A stretch of 64,000 nt of DNA from Gnetum montanum (lineage: Eukaryota; Streptophyta; Gnetopsida; Gnetales; Gnetaceae), in contig MNCI01037976.1 of NCBI GenBank assembly GCA_015680685.1, positions 105,831 to 169,830 of the forward strand, written 5' to 3'. The position numbers were made by a program, and so were the translations under genes. Positions 12,172-25,085 of the stretch are shown piece by piece. The first letter of the stretch is position 1. The number at the start of each line of letters is the position of its first letter. A model generated the notes under the pieces. That model saw only the letters and a list, made by a program, of their open reading frames with translations, had not been told where the DNA came from and made no database searches.

Positions 12172-14540
12172 ATGAATTCTACAACTATTACTGCTAACAC
12201 CTTCAATGTTGAGGTTCCCATCACGGTTCAAGGCACCACTGGTGTCGAACAACTACTGAACCCAATGCTAAAAACATAGTGATCTCTCAGGATCCAAACC
12301 AAGGACCTGAGGGCTTGGCCCAGCAACACGAGTGCTATAACTTCCTATTTGTGAAGGTTCAAGTAAGCTTGCCTTTGGATGTACATGAATTCAAGGGCAA
12401 ACGTAGCTTCAAGTTTTCTTACTACGATTGGAAGGATTTTGTTCCCACTCTCAGTGCTTCGATACCTTTGACACAGATAAACCAAAGGCTTCTAGACCAA
12501 CTAATCCAGTTGGCTAGGCTTAGGGAGCAGCAGGACACAGCATCCAACCAAGATGATACTTTTCAGGATGGATAGGAGAAACTTAATTCCCAATCCAACA
12601 AGGGAGGTCAAACCAACCCCGTTCTTGTCCCTCCTACCTAGTCCTTCTGGGCAAACCCATTATCTGCCACTGCTCCCTTTGTCATCATGCCTACACTCCC
12701 GCAGCCTGCAACTACAACCGCAATGGGTAGCCATGCCACCTTCCCATCATATCAACACCCTTATTCCCCTGTTTCATTTGCAGAAACTATGCCTTCGCAA
12801 AGTTTTCATCAATCCATTCCCGTAGAGCATCACATGCCAATCACTGCTACCCTACTGCATATTCATGCTGTACCTACTTCACAATCGCATGCAACTTTCA
12901 TTTCGATTCCTACGTTCACATATTCCAAAACCTTCATAGATGTCTCATTATGTTCATCCGCAGACCTACCAAACCCCACAAATGGTACAACCTAACACGG
13001 GGCTATGGTCTATTCCACCGAAGACATAAGTAGTCTATCCGGCAACTCAAACTACGGTTGCTACTCCAAAAGCACCACCTGTCTGGTGGTGGATAGTGCA
13101 AGAAGCACCTTTCATAGGGGCTACCCCAATGGTACCATCGATGGGTCACACCGCCCCCCCCACCATTCCATAAGTGGGAGCTGCCTTGGCAGTTCCCTAA
13201 CTGCCTACACCATCACAAGGTTTGGATCACGCATTCCAGCTTATACAAACCCTCACTAAGGAGATCAAATGCCTCAAGGCTATCAAGTCTGACATAGTAC
13301 AAGTCATGGACTTTTACTAGGACGACCCCATCAGGCCTACAATTCCTACTCTACCGTTACCCCCAGGGATGTCTCTTCCACACTTCACAAAGTATGATGG
13401 GAAGGAGGATCCCAATGTACATCTAGTTAATGGCCTCACATGATTATTCATGTCTTTTCCATGTCCCTAGCTAGGAAAGCCTTAGATTGGTATCACGTGT
13501 TTCCCCACTCATCCATTTCAACTCTGGAAGAGCTTCTGACCCAGTCCGTGATGTGCTTCAAGTATAACTTGAAGCCAGAAATCAAGCTGGATCAGCTGAT
13601 GAGCATGAAGCAGGAGCCTCTAGAACTAGTCCAGAAGTTCATCTAGTGATGGAGCACGACCCTTAATGAAATCTACGAGCCCATTGCGGAGGCCCATTTT
13701 TTGGCCATCTTTAAGGGTGCAGTGAATGACTTTATCAATTCTAAACTATACTAGCTCACCCCTCGCACTCTTAGTCAAGCCTTTGCTCAGACTAAGAGTA
13801 TACAAGACATGGTCGAGGCGAGCAAAGACCTAGCCTACATATCTTATAAAAACACCTTTAGAAAGAAGGACAAGGGTAAGGCCCCAATGACCATAGTGGC
13901 CACTATGGCAACTAAGGGCAAGCCTAGACCTAGTAACAATAGTAACAAGAACAACAAGAAACCAGTTGTACCCATAGGTAACCCCATGCCCAAGCAGGAC
14001 AACATGTCGCAACCTCTAGTACCCGCACTTGAGACATCCGCATAACCCAAACTAAACTTTGAGAATAAAGATTTCTCAAAGTACATCCCACTTCCTCTCA
14101 ATCCTTTGGAACTTTTGAAGCAACTAGTAGCAGTGGTGCACATTTAACACAAGAAGATGTTGAAAGAAGAAAGAAGGAGATATCAACGCTACTACAAGCT
14201 CCTTAGGAACCCCTCCTTGGCCCTACCCATTGAGCCCCCAATTCCTAAGGATTTATGGCTAGACAGGGTTTGTGATTACCACCAATAGTGTGGTCACAAC
14301 ACGAATTACTATTTGACATTGCAGGATGACATCTAGAGGTTGATCGACCAGGGAAAACTAGTTTTGGATGAAAAAAACCCAATACATCCTGAAAACCAAT
14401 CTATGCATGTCTACACAGACCCCCTCAACACTAACAATTCTAGTTACATCATCAGTTCCATCAACATTGACAATGATCCTAGGACACCTCAGCAGCCATT
14501 GGTGGTCCATGTGCCTCAACGTAGTGCACCAGCACCATGA
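12172..14540 (+). pseudogene. gag of element I
   Basis: Capsid and nucleocapsid polyprotein that would form the particle for reverse transcription. The start at 12172 (MNSTTITANT) was chosen because it follows the leader. Proline-rich stretches follow, then the conserved core LPPGMSLPHFTKYDG (about 13355-13400), ARKALDWYHVFPHSS and LEELLTQ, QAFAQTKSIQDMVEASKD (about 13770-13830), a Lys/Asn-rich basic stretch, and CDYHQ.CGHNTNYYLTL at about 14270-14325. The last is the C..H...GH.T finger of Tat gags with the final Cys changed to Tyr. Several stops and frame breaks. All blocks recur in element II at 39130-41345. Confidence 0.8.
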
Positions 14541-14799
14541 GCGGCTATTCAAAGCTCACAACAACTCTTCATCCTTAGAGTCCCTCCACGAGCATCCATC
14601 TCCACGCCACTTGTTAGAAAAACCATGCTATTGCACCCACTAACACCATTAGCTCTTTTCATTATTAGGGGGCTCACTCCTTCAACAGCACCTACCTTGC
14701 AAAAGACAACTGAACAACCTTCTTGTTCTAAAAAATGGGAAGTGCATTTTGTGGGTGAGGCGTTGAAGGGGAATACCACCTAACGCATTCCCAAGCCTA

Positions 14800-15862
14800 C
14801 ATCTTTACCCCCTGCATCTACACCCTCATCACCAAAGACAAACATTGCTATAATAGCGTAGTCTATGCCACCCTGCCAAAAAGCATCTAAACCTAGATCC
14901 GAAGTTTTCTCTTAGGAAATTTATCTTTTGGGACAAGTTGAAGAAGAGGAAAGCGCCAAACAAGGGTGTGGCCAAGACCTTTTGGATGCCCTCACTCAGG
15001 TCAAGTAGGCTCTAAAATAGAAAAACACTACACTGAGCCTGTACGACCTAATCATGATGTCTGTCCCCCACCACAAGGCTCTGATCTGTATGTTGACAGC
15101 AATTCCGATCAATGAAGACATGCTAGTGGAAGAGGAAGCGATCCACTTAGTCATGCTTCCCTCTGCACCTGCAGAGCCTGAGCCATCCTAATTGAATTTC
15201 AGCGATGATGCCATTAGGGAAGATCCTGAAAGGGGTCAGGTGATGAAAGCACTTCTTTTTATCATAATTCATGTCAGCCAACACCGGATCCAAAGGGTAC
15301 ACGTTGATGATGGGGCTACCACTAATGTCATCCCCTTCCCTATTGTGGACAAGCTGGGCTTGGTTGACTAGATCAAACCTAGAACGACATCATGCCTAAG
15401 GTCATCCAATGGGGCACACGTCTTGGTGAAAGGCACAGTCTACATAGACTTTGTAGCATTGGACCAATTCCCCACAAGCGCAACGTTCATCATGGTTGAG
15501 GAAATGCCCAGGTTTAACCTAATCTTGGGGAGATCATGGTTAGCACAACTTAGGGCTGTCTCCTCATCCATACATCAGGAAATCCACCTACCATACGTGG
15601 GAAAGGAGGTAGTGATCCATGGTGACAAAGTAGCAGCACAAGCCATCAGAAACATAGACACAGAGTAGGGTTTAGAGGTCGTAACCTCTAAGAATGAAGT
15701 GCCTGCTTACACACACATTAACCACTCAGCGGTAGAATCTACCCAGTAGGCTGGTCTCCAAAATGAAAGCGTATGGGTTGAGTTGCCCTTCCAAGTGGGG
15801 GACAATGATGTGAACAAGGGCCCTGGAAAAACACCTTGGCCTTACATTCCACTCAACCCACG
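14800..15862 (+). pseudogene. Aspartic protease of element I
   Basis: The linker YDLIMMSVPHHKAL (from about 15031) and LNFSDDAI (15190) precede the protease, a pattern of Tat elements. The active site reads RVHVDDGAT at about 15297-15320. The flap and C-terminal part read NLILGRSWLAQLRAVSS, the ILGRPWLxxxxAVPS block. This enzyme would cleave the Gag-Pol precursor. Coding stops making sense at a splice-donor-like GTGAGT at 15863, and RT resumes only at 21667. Few stops inside the core; the start is not defined because it should continue from gag. Confidence 0.75.
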
Positions 15863-15984
15863 GTGAGTCAAGAAGTAGCCACACATAGCGTAGCAACCCC
15901 ACTGCTTCCTTCCCAGTTTCCATCCCATGTACGTTCACCTCTTTTTGCTTTGTTAACATACCATCCTTTTGGTATGCTATGCTA

Positions 15985-16239
15985 TGGCCTGAAATGGCCT
16001 AAAAGTATGCTATGCAGAGGCCTGAAATGGCCTAAAACTATGTTACAAAATGGCCCAAAATGACCTAAAAATAGCAATGACTTGAAACAGCCTAAAACTA
16101 GTAATGGCTCAAAATGGCTTAAAACTAGCAATGGCTCAAAATGGCGTAAAACTAGCAATGGCCCAAAATGGCATAAAACTAGCAATTTCCTGAAACAACC
16201 TAAAACTAGCAATGGCCTGAAATGGTCTAAAACTAGCAT
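15985..16239 (+). repeat. Minisatellite A of element I (27-bp unit)
   Basis: About nine units. Units three to eight are exactly 27 bp, of the form TGGCTCAAAATGGCTTAAAA plus CTAGCAA. Each unit begins with two 10-bp halves and ends with the TAAAACTAGC core. A lone extra unit lies near 16300-16325. It starts about 120 bases after the sense splice donor and ends about 320 bases from the antisense stop codon. Confidence 0.9.
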
Positions 16240-16554
16240 GAGTTACCAATTAGCCATTGTTCAAGTTGTTGATGTATCATCTCTTTGGCATGTTACACAA
16301 AGGCCCAAAATGGCCTAAAACTAGCACATGAAACCATGAACATTTTACTCGAAACATAGCATGTATAAAATGTACAAGGTAACACAGAACCAATATATAT
16401 TTCACAAAATCCTCTTTGCTTTATCCAAAACTATTGTCTTTTAAACAATGTTTGAAAAATTTGTTACACAAATATTCAAAATTCCAAAAAAAATCTCATG
16501 ATGTCATGGATTGTGTTTGTTCGCATCATCTTCGCCTTTCATTTCTGCATCATT

Positions 16555-19500
16555 TCATTTCGCATAACTTTCCCCTGCATTGTCCTCTACCGGTTCTTCA
16601 TTCCCTCCCCCTATGAGCCCTGCACCCTCATCTGGATCCTGCATCGTAGGGGTGAAGCGGTTAGCTAGGGCAACAAACACAAACTACAATAGAGCATAAG
16701 AATTAACATGGTAGAAAGAAACTAACCTGAGAAGGGCCTGCATCCATATCAAAGGGTATCTGATCTAAAGCAAGCCTGAGGTGATGCTAGACCTCCTTTG
16801 CCATGATGTCACCCAATTCCTATTGCTTGGTTCAAGATCTATAGTAGCTCTCTCCCTTTCGGCGATTGTCCACCTTAGTGCTATTGGGGAAAGGGAGACA
16901 ATTGCGGTCTCTCTTGTGGGAAGGTCCACTTTCAAGTCAAGAGATTTCGTAACCTTTACCCATTCCTTGAACTTGGCATAGGCCTTAGAAGCATCAATGG
17001 AATTTACAAATGCTTCATACGTAAATGCCTCCATAGCAACGTCCCTTTAGAGTTTACGATGGGTGGAATTTTCCTGTTTATACATGTGTTTATGGTTTCT
17101 TTGGGACTACCCCCATTCGTAAACCTTGGCACTGAAGTCTTTCAAATCTTGACACTTCTGGGCTAGCAAGTCCATCTGCATCCATTGTTCTATTATTTTT
17201 CCAATGGCTTCGATGTTCTGATGCGCGACGGTCCAAAACCTAGCATAGTCTATTACAGCCATGCACCAGTCCTCATTATTAGTGTCATGGACCATGAGGA
17301 ACTCATTCCTTGACTTGAGATCCTCCACCTCAACTATCAAGTCAGCCTTCCTTTGCTCAGCCCTTTGGACCTATTTCCATAGGTTCTTGTTAATGTGCTT
17401 ATACTCCCACAAGGAGCGTGCTGAGTGCAAAACACATTTGCAAGCCTCTTCGTATGCTCGAAGAGATACCTCGGTCACTTCAAGAAGAAATGTAGGCACA
17501 AAACCAACTTTGAAAGGTCTTGCTAGGTCCCATTTAAGTCAAGAGGCTACCATGACACAAAGAGCATAGCAATCGCATTAGCATAGCAAGAGTAGCAAAC
17601 TCAAGGAATTCTAGCATAACAACATGAGAGCACCTAACACTACTACTTACCCATGTTAGGGTCCACCTGCTGGAGGTGGTTGATCATGTCACCAATGATT
17701 CCCTGCACAAACATAAACTTGTCAGGGATCTCATCCCATGACTCCACACGAATCGAAGAGGGTCTTGTAGCATGAGTAGTAGTGCCTGTTACATAACTAA
17801 ATGTATCATCAATGGTCGAAAAGGGGCTATGATAAGGCAGACATATTACCAAACTCACCAGCATCTGATTATGGTCTCCCTTCTTGGTGATGCAAGACAA
17901 TGGTGGTAACCTTAGAAGAGGTCCCTACCAAGTCTGTATAGACCTCTTCCTCATGCACTAGTGCCTTTCCTTTTAGAAGACCAGTGTCTTTTTTATTCAA
18001 AAGAGGCTCTTCTTCATTAGTAGGAGGATTCTCCCTAATAACAAAAGCTCCCACCTTAGCTATAGGGGTTCTTATCTTCTTGACCAGGGCCCTATCTTCT
18101 GAGAATGGGGCCTCTATGTCTTTATACATTGCCTTCTTCTTCCTCTTCTTCTTCCTCTACCAACAAAGAAACATGTTCACATTAGTCCAAAATAAGTTAG
18201 CTTAAAGCAGGTACCACACTATGCCACACTACCTAGTGTAGCACAACATAGCAAAAAATAGCAAAGTAAGCATTAGAAAAAAGCATTTACCAATGGGGGT
18301 TGCATCCTCTACAATTTAAGCCACAGTCTCCACCCCTCCTCTTCCTCCATGTGAAGGGTTTCCTCAGCTAGAGGAGGCCTCCTTTGCTGGAACTTTTTGG
18401 GCATAGTATCAGCTATGAGACATTCCCCCCATGACATGCTACTAGCAATAGTAGGGGACGTCTCTCCTATGCTCTCCTGGCCACGAACATTGCGAGCCAC
18501 CTGATCCTTATTCATCATAGAGAATGACTCCCTAATTATTTTTGGGGGATCTTGGGCTTGAGTGGTCTAGAGAATCTAGCAAATCCATGGTCTAGAAATC
18601 TGGTTGCGATTTCACATGACCCAGACTCCATTCTCATGAACCACCAAAAACTCTGCGAAGCACTTCAGAAAGGCTATGTAGAAGGCATAATGTATGTTGG
18701 AATAGGACTTTGATTTCTAACGGAGTCCCAAGATTTCAGCCTGCAAGCCTTTACATAGAGAGTTGGTCCAATTGTAATGGGCCCCCTCATCCATGACCTC
18801 ACGCATTATCCAGGCCTGCTCAATCCCCAGGAACTTCCCTTGGGTAAGCAGCTGGGGGAATACGTGAGCACAGAAGACAAGGTAGATCTTCTTGGTAGGT
18901 CCATCTTTAAGCTTATCCATGGGGAGCCCTTTCCACTCCTTGGCAATCCCCAGCCACTCCTGAATGTCCTTATGTTGAAGGGTCAACTCCTTTTTTCCCT
19001 TTGATCCTATGAGGACGCCTTCGACAAGGACACCGAATAGGTCCATGAACAGCTGGTCATTGATTTCAATGACCACCCGCATGTCTTGTATGTGTGTACA
19101 GAAGCGACCCACCTTGTTAGAAAAGGAGTTGACTAGGGAAAGCATCTCGATGGTAGGAACACTCAGATTTAGAGTCAAGAATAGATCCATAAGCCTAGCC
19201 TTTTGGATGTTTTGGACCAAGGAGTCTGAAGCCGCATAGTTTATCCAACGTTGGCTTAGTTCTACTTCACCATTTTGAAGTAGATGTTTGTCCCCTATGT
19301 CTTAGTAGTTACCACCATCACCTCTTGGGGCTTCTTCACCCCTACAATAGTTTCACAAAAATGTTTAGCATAAAAACATATAAAGTACAAAGATTGCAAA
19401 GGTACTTAAGCATGTGACACTTACTACTTGGCCTACCAGGTCTGTACGGTAACAGGAATGGAAGAAGTTCAACCAGAACTTGTTCAACCATGACCAGTTT

Positions 19501-20246
19501 GAAGGGTTCTACCCACTCCTCATTTAGCCAACCCTACCCCTTGCACTGATCATAGAGAATGTGATATAGGCCTAAGTAGGTGTGGTATTCACCCCTGCAT
19601 TGACCGATCACACTTGCTCGCAAGTTCTCAGCAAAAGAGAACTCCTGTAGGGCTACCTTAGTTGTAGCCAGTAGACCCGGTAGGTTGTGAACCCCATCCT
19701 TGTTGATGAAGAACCTAGTAACAAATGCATACTATTAGCATTTGGCCAATATGGCCAGTGTTGCACAAACACAGTGGGACAAGGCTGAGAAACTCACCCA
19801 CCAGCACAGTAGATAGTTCCCTATGGGTTTTGGAAGCACGTCACTATATAATGTGCGATGAATAATGTGTTGTAATGGTGGTAGTAGCTATACTCAGGCA
19901 TCTTCGAGATCCAAGCCAAATGCCTTAACCCTATTTAGCACTGACTGGATCCTTCTCCCTATTTGCTCATGATTACCTCATTGGTTAAAAACCTCAGAAT
20001 TCCCTGACTTGCCCTAGGAAAAATGGCTTATGTTATGTCGGCCACCTCCTCCTCCTCTATGGATGACCAAACTATCACACTAAAGTGGTCAAGGAGGAAT
20101 TGTAAGAAATCTTGTGCCCCTTTCCTGAACTAGACCCCCCGCTCTCCCACACGTATCTAGCAAGGAGGAGCATTGACCATAGGTTTTCTCACATGACATA
20201 GGACCCCTTTAATTTCTAAAACAATTAGGATTTGCCTTAGCCCCAT
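16555..20246 (-). pseudogene. Antisense gene of element I: FCP1/NIF-like HAD domain fused to a helical protein, seven exons
   Basis: Exons on -: 20246-19798, 19714-19425, 19341-18291, 18156-17859, 17785-17651, 17546-16727, 16638-16555. All six introns (73-134 bp) have GT...AG ends and match those of the copy in element II. Exon 1 starts MGLRQ, then LIVLEIKGVLCH (HAD motif I, catalytic Asp now Glu), FLQFLLDHFSVIVWSS (motif II Ser) and NTLFIA...QNP.GTIYC, as in plant FCP1-like phosphatases of the DLNG type. Exon 3 holds ELFL/LxLVxSF helices and FPQLLTQGKFLGIEQAWIM. Exon 4 opens with a run of Arg/Lys (nuclear-signal-like). Exon 5 reads GIIGDMINHL. Exon 6 is coiled-coil with EQWMQMDLLAQK. The tail is short and acidic. 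Exon 1 has about six stops, so this copy is dead. Phosphatase activity is unproven; the function of the C-terminal part is unknown. Confidence 0.75.
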
Positions 20247-21245
20247 TCTACACAACACAACCAGCAAGTGTTATCATCATGTCTAAGTGCAATACACATG
20301 CAATGTAGCAACACCTAGTAGTTCATGCATATAGCATAGCATAACCCTCTTCCTGTACATAGTGTAGCGAGAACATGGAAGCGCTAGCGTAGAGAAAATA
20401 GCCTAGCATAGGAATAGAGCAATTAAACCTAACAGGGTGATTAACAATACGCCCTAATAGAACATGTGTTGCACTATCACATCACGCATGGCCCAACCCT
20501 CCTCCAGGTCCTACGTCACGCCATTCGAAAGCAAAGTAACTTAAATTGACCGAAAGCTTGTGGTTATGACAATTGCGGTGGTGGCAGTTTAAGCCACATT
20601 GCATGCAACAATGGCGTAATGTTTATGCACTCGTCGTGGCCAAAACAACAATAGCAGCGATGCAAAGGCCAAAACATCACAATGACAGAAAACACAGGTG
20701 GCTAAAACTAGGATACAAAATGAAAGAAGAAAACAACAGAAGCAAAAAATGATAATAGAATTGTGAAAAAGTAGAGGGGGCATGGTAGCCTACTGGGTCA
20801 ACGACGTGTTCACCCATGCCACAACGTGCACTTGTGTCACATGCCCTAGGGTTTGCTTCACCTCCTCAACCTTTGCAAGCACCAAATGCATGCATTCCTT
20901 CTTTGGAGCCATCATCTTGCTAGCATATTTCTTTTCCTCATCACTGTGTAGAAAACCACCTTGCTCACTATTAGCACAATGGCTCTGAAATCTCCTTGTG
21001 CTCCAAATATGGGCTTTGCGCTCTTACGGTGAGAATGGAAAGCTTACCAAGGTTTAATCCCTATTTATGGCTATAATGGTAAAAAGGGGAAACTTGCCAC
21101 ACTCTCTCTCCATTTAATGCAGAGTGCGTCGTATAACATAGCATGCTTGCCATGACATCATAGCACTATTAGCATTAAAACCTTGACCTGCTCTAAGTTA
21201 ACTACTTGCTTTCCCAAAAAAAAAAAACATATTTTCGATCATCTC
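20247..21245 (-). promoter_or_regulatory. Region upstream of the antisense gene in element I
   Basis: No coding sequence I trust. This stretch should contain any promoter of the antisense gene. The only TATA-like motif I noticed on - is CCATAAATAG near 21058-21067, about 810 bases upstream of the start. Several TAGCATAGC-type words lie at 20330-20410. CpG is more frequent here (20510-20660) than in most of the window. Confidence 0.35.
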
Positions 21246-21376
21246 AGTCCAGAAAGACCTTAAACTAGCAATTGTAGCATAGTTGTGCTTTTACCAGTCT
21301 GAAAAGACCTTAAACTAGCAAATCCCAGCACAGTTTCAACTTCCGTGGTCTAGAAAGACCTTAAACTAGCATGTTT
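21246..21376 (+). repeat. Minisatellite B of element I
   Basis: Three units with a period of about 50 bp, each containing GAAAGACCTTAAACTAGCA or a one-base variant. The core TTAAACTAGCA is the same as in arrays A and C. It lies about 290 bases before the sense-intron acceptor. The counterpart in element II is at 32365-32480. Confidence 0.85.
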
Positions 21377-21666
21377 GGATTTGTCATACGTTTGCAATCT
21401 GCTTTTACACTAAACTAGTAACCAAACATTTTCGCGTTGGTAGTTTTACATTTTTTCCTTAGCAGCATCACATTTTCACATCGACAGTTTTACATTTTCT
21501 ATTTTAGCAGCTCTACATCTCCATGCCATAATGGTCTACCATGAATTTAAACTGGAAAAATTTTAATCTTTGCATTATATATCTCGTCATTTCTTCGTAA
21601 GTTTTCATTTTACACGATTGCTACCAACAGGTGCCTCTTAACTAGGCTTTCGTCTTGTTTTGATAG

Positions 21667-23290
21667 GTCAAGCGAAAAATGGAAATCCATCCCAATCTCT
21701 CCACAGCTTTAGCCTAGCAGCTCCACATGACAAGCTCATGAGACAATTGAACCCAGACCTGATTGACTGGGGGTCAACCACAGCTAGCACCATAGCGTCC
21801 TTAGAAACATCCCAGACTAGCCTGAGCATCTGGTCCGAACCCTAGATTTGGAGGTTGGGGATGTAACTGAGGACCCTCTTGTTAATATTCCTGTGATCAC
21901 GTCCATGGGGGAAGTAAGAATGTTAAAGCTTAGCTCCCTCCTAGATGTGTAAATGCATGAAAACGTAGCCAAGATTCTACAAGACAATGTCAAAGTCTTC
22001 GCATGGTCGTACAATGACATGCCAAGTTTGGATCCAAGGCTGATACAACACAACATTATCCTAGACCCACACGTGAAGGTAGTCAAGTAGAAGGCTTGTA
22101 AAGTCAAACCAGAAATTGCACTAGTCGTAAGGGACAAAATCACCAAGCTATACCAAGCTAGTTTCATCTACGTAGTTGATTATTCGGAGTGGGTGTCCAA
22201 CATCGTCATAGTTTCTAAGAAAATAGTAGGAATATGAATCTGCATAGACTTCCAAGATTTGAACAAGGTGACAATCAAAGATGATTTCCCACTTCCAAGC
22301 ATTAATCAACTCATCAACACTACGACTGGTCATGCTCTGTTATCCTTCATGGATGGCTTTTCTAGCTACAACCAAATTCACATCAATTTGGAGCATCATC
22401 TAGCAACAAGCTTCATGACCCCATGGGGTACCTTCTATTACCCCAAGAACGTTGGAGCAACCTACTAGCGAACCATGACATACATCTTCAGCAACTACAT
22501 CCTAGAAACGTTAAATGAGTATGTGGATGATATAGCAGTCAAGTCCAAGGAGGCAAATGATCACCCACAATCTAGGGGTAGTCCTTAAATGTTGTCAAAT
22601 GCATGATCTATGCCTTAATCCTAAGAAGTGTGTTTTTAGTGTGAAAACTAGATGCATGTTAGGGTTCATAGTATCAAAGGTCGAAATAAGGGTGGATCCT
22701 GAAAAATTCAAGGCCATCGTTAACCTGGCACCTCCTGCAAACCTTAAGGAGTTACGTGGCTTGCAAGGTAGAGTACAATTCATTAGAAGGTTTATAGAGA
22801 ATTTGACTGAAAAGTTACATCCCATGAAACATCTTCTAAAGAAATGGGTTAACTTCGAATGGATAACCCAATGTCAATGAGCCTTAGATGACTTGAAGGA
22901 AGAGCTTTTGTGCCTCCCAACCCTACATCCGCCACAAAGGGATAAGCCTTTCTTCATCTACCTCGCCATCTTCAACACATGTATTGCAGCATTGCTATGT
23001 CAGAAATGAAACAACGGATCTGAGATACCAGTGTGTTATCTGAGTCATGCACTAATAGTACATGAGGCAAAATACAACAAAGTGGAGAGGAATTGCCTTG
23101 CCTTAGTGTTTGCACTAATAACGTGGAGGCACTATCTATTTCGCGGTGTAGTCAACATCATTTTCAAAATCATCATACTTCGGGTTATCACTAACAACCT
23201 GTAATGAAGTAGTAGGATAGCCAGATGGAAAGCAATAACTACGGAGTTTGACCTACACTATGTAAGCCAGTTGTCAACTAAGGGTCAAGC
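21667..23290 (+). pseudogene. Reverse transcriptase and RNase H of element I
   Basis: After a linker with VKVFAWSYNDMPSLDP (about 21985-22035), the RT palm and fingers follow: VRDKITKLYQASFI, LSFMDGFSSYNQIH and GATY. The polymerase motif YVDDIAVKSK is intact at 22520-22549. Then come LNPKKCVFSVKTRCMLGF and ELRGLQGRVQFIRRFI (thumb/connection). RNase H begins near 22930 (FFIYLAIFNTCIAALLCQK) and runs to about 23280 (FDLHYVSQLSTKG). It would copy element RNA to DNA and remove the RNA. Multiple TAG/TAA stops from transitions. Start chosen at the putative sense splice acceptor. Confidence 0.85.
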
Positions 23291-23349
23291 CATAGCAACG
23301 CAACTTACAACTTCACCCGTCGATGACCACACAACCATAAACATCATTC

Positions 23350-23760
23350 CATCGCACCTAGAAGCTACTCTACACTTCGACGGTGCCTCAACCACGTGAG
23401 GAGGTAGTGCAGGTGCCATCATTACATTTCCCTCTTGGAAAATGCACCTGTTTTCATATCATTTTGTGTTCCCCTACACCAACAATGTGGCAGAGTATGA
23501 GGGGCTAGTCAGAGGCCTCTCAGCTACCCAAGAACTACGCATACAACAGTTGGAAATCTATGGTGATTCGCAACTAGTTGTGAATAAAATCACTGAGGTC
23601 TATGCCTACAAAGCCACATACCTACAACCCTACTATGACCTAGAAAAAAGCATGCTTAAGCAATTTGCAACCATAGATGTGCAAGACGTGCCATGAAACG
23701 AGAACACTATGGCAGATGTGTTAGCCAACCTTTCATTAAACATTCCACCACACTTGTTCA
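23350..23760 (+). pseudogene. Second, archaeal-type RNase H (aRNH) of element I
   Basis: LHFDGAS at about 23370-23390 gives the first acidic residue. GGSAGAII follows, then TNNVAEYEGLVRGL with the catalytic Glu, IYGDSQLVVNKI (third acidic residue) and AD.LANL at the end. This extra RNase H after the retroviral-type one is a recognised mark of plant Tat-lineage gypsy elements. It is almost continuously open from 23442 to 23696, with one stop before NENTMADVL. It links to integrase through about 200 bases. Confidence 0.85.
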
Positions 23761-23919
23761 CAAATTTGCCAACTGCGATTGTTGAATGTACTAAGCCTAT
23801 CACTCAGGTGGAACACGTGGCCTCTATTAGTGTCACAGATACCTAGGAGTGGTGTACTAACATTAAAGCCTACCTACAACATGGCGAACCCCGAAGTGGG
23901 CTGACATCTTCTCAGAGAG

Positions 23920-25085
23920 ATGCAATCCAATAGCATGCCTGGCAATATATGCTCATGGAAAATGATTCCTTATGCCTCATGGAATCATGAAGGGCTGGCA
24001 TGCATGGATGGGGAGCAGACACAAAAGGTAGTTAATGAAGTACATGAAGGGCTGTGTGGTGGACACATAGCACCCAGGGCTATGGTTGTAAAAATCAGAC
24101 ACCTAGGGTACTATTGGCCTCACATGGAGCATGACTGCTTGTCAAAAGGAAAGACATGTGACACGTGCCAAAGATACACAAATCTCATAGATGTCTAACC
24201 TACGGACCTACACCCAACGCAAATCACATGGCCTTTTCAATGATGGGGACTAGACCTCATAGGACCTATCATGCCTAAGTCCTCCGCAGGGCATAGCTTC
24301 ATTATCACCGCCACTGAGTATTTTACTAAGTAAGTGGAAGTCATTCCCCTAAGGAAAATGACATCTCAGCAAATCTGCAACTTCATCCTGGACAACATCA
24401 TGACAAGGTTTGGGCTTCCAATGACTATTGCGATCAACAATGGGCCACAGTTCAATAGTACAGAAATCCGAACCTTTTGTAGCAACTAGGAATCAAGCAA
24501 TCATTCTCCTCCCCATACTACCCATAGGAGAACGGATAGGAAGAGGCTACAAATAAGTCCATGATCAACTTGCTGAAGTTGATGCTTGGCAACAACAAGA
24601 GGTGGTGGCACGAGCAAATCCTCTACGTTCTATGGGCCTACAGAACGACATGCAAAACTATGACAAGTAAGACTCCTTACAATATTGTTTATGGATCTAA
24701 AGCTATGTTGCCTCTTGAGTTATAGGTACCATCACTCCAGATGATCCTCTCAGATGTTGTGAGAAAAGCCTAGAACAATGAGTCACGGATCATTGACCTC
24801 GACTCAATAGAAGAGGAGCGTGCACAAACACTAAGATTCATAGATCACTACTAGAGCAAGTGACAGCAAAAGCACCATGCAAACCTACATTGACGGCTAG
24901 TACAGAAGGGAGACCTCATCCTTAAGGCTATTTGTGAGCATGTGAGAAAATTCTCAGCCAACTAGGAAGGTCCTTACATGGTCACTAAAGCCTTCAGGAA
25001 TGAAGCCTTCAAGCTGGCAGACATGGACGGCAATGAGTTCGCAAACCTAGTGAATCACTTGTACCTAAAACCGTACTGCATCTGA
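23920..25085 (+). pseudogene. Integrase of element I
   Basis: Complete HHCC finger: VHEGLCGGHIAPRA, HLGYYWPHMEHDC and CDTCQRY (24045-24170). Catalytic core: GLDLIGP (first Asp, about 24253), then ITATEYFTK. The second Asp block reads INNGPQF, so Asp is replaced by Asn at 24436-24438. The third block, ENG.EEATNKS, keeps Glu at 24543-24545. WHEQILYVLWAYRTT and YGSKAMLPLEL follow, and the C-terminal part reads KGDLILKAI...EGPYMVTKAF. Normal stop at 25083-25085 after YLKPYCI. Inactive because of internal stops and the lost Asp. Confidence 0.85.

Larger units (their letters stand above)
15863..21666 (+). other. Putative sense-strand intron between PR and RT of element I, containing an antisense gene
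   Basis: Donor CG|GTGAGTCAAG at 15863; acceptor CTTTCGTCTTGTTTTGATAG| ending at 21666, with a pyrimidine-rich tract before it. The region has no sense coding potential but lies in the middle of pol. In element II the acceptor is conserved (TTTTGTAG|GTTAG on the - strand at 32283), and the donor position shows a decayed match. Ogre elements of the same lineage are known to have an intron between the protease and RT parts; the match in position is knowledge plus inference. Length 5804 bases. It holds minisatellites near both ends and the antisense gene at 16555-20246. Confidence 0.6.

Noticed and set aside
20589-20783. Cys/Phe-rich minus-strand ORF upstream of the antisense gene
   Set aside because: Not present in element II at the same place and has no splice link to exon 1; it looks like chance in a GC-richer stretch.
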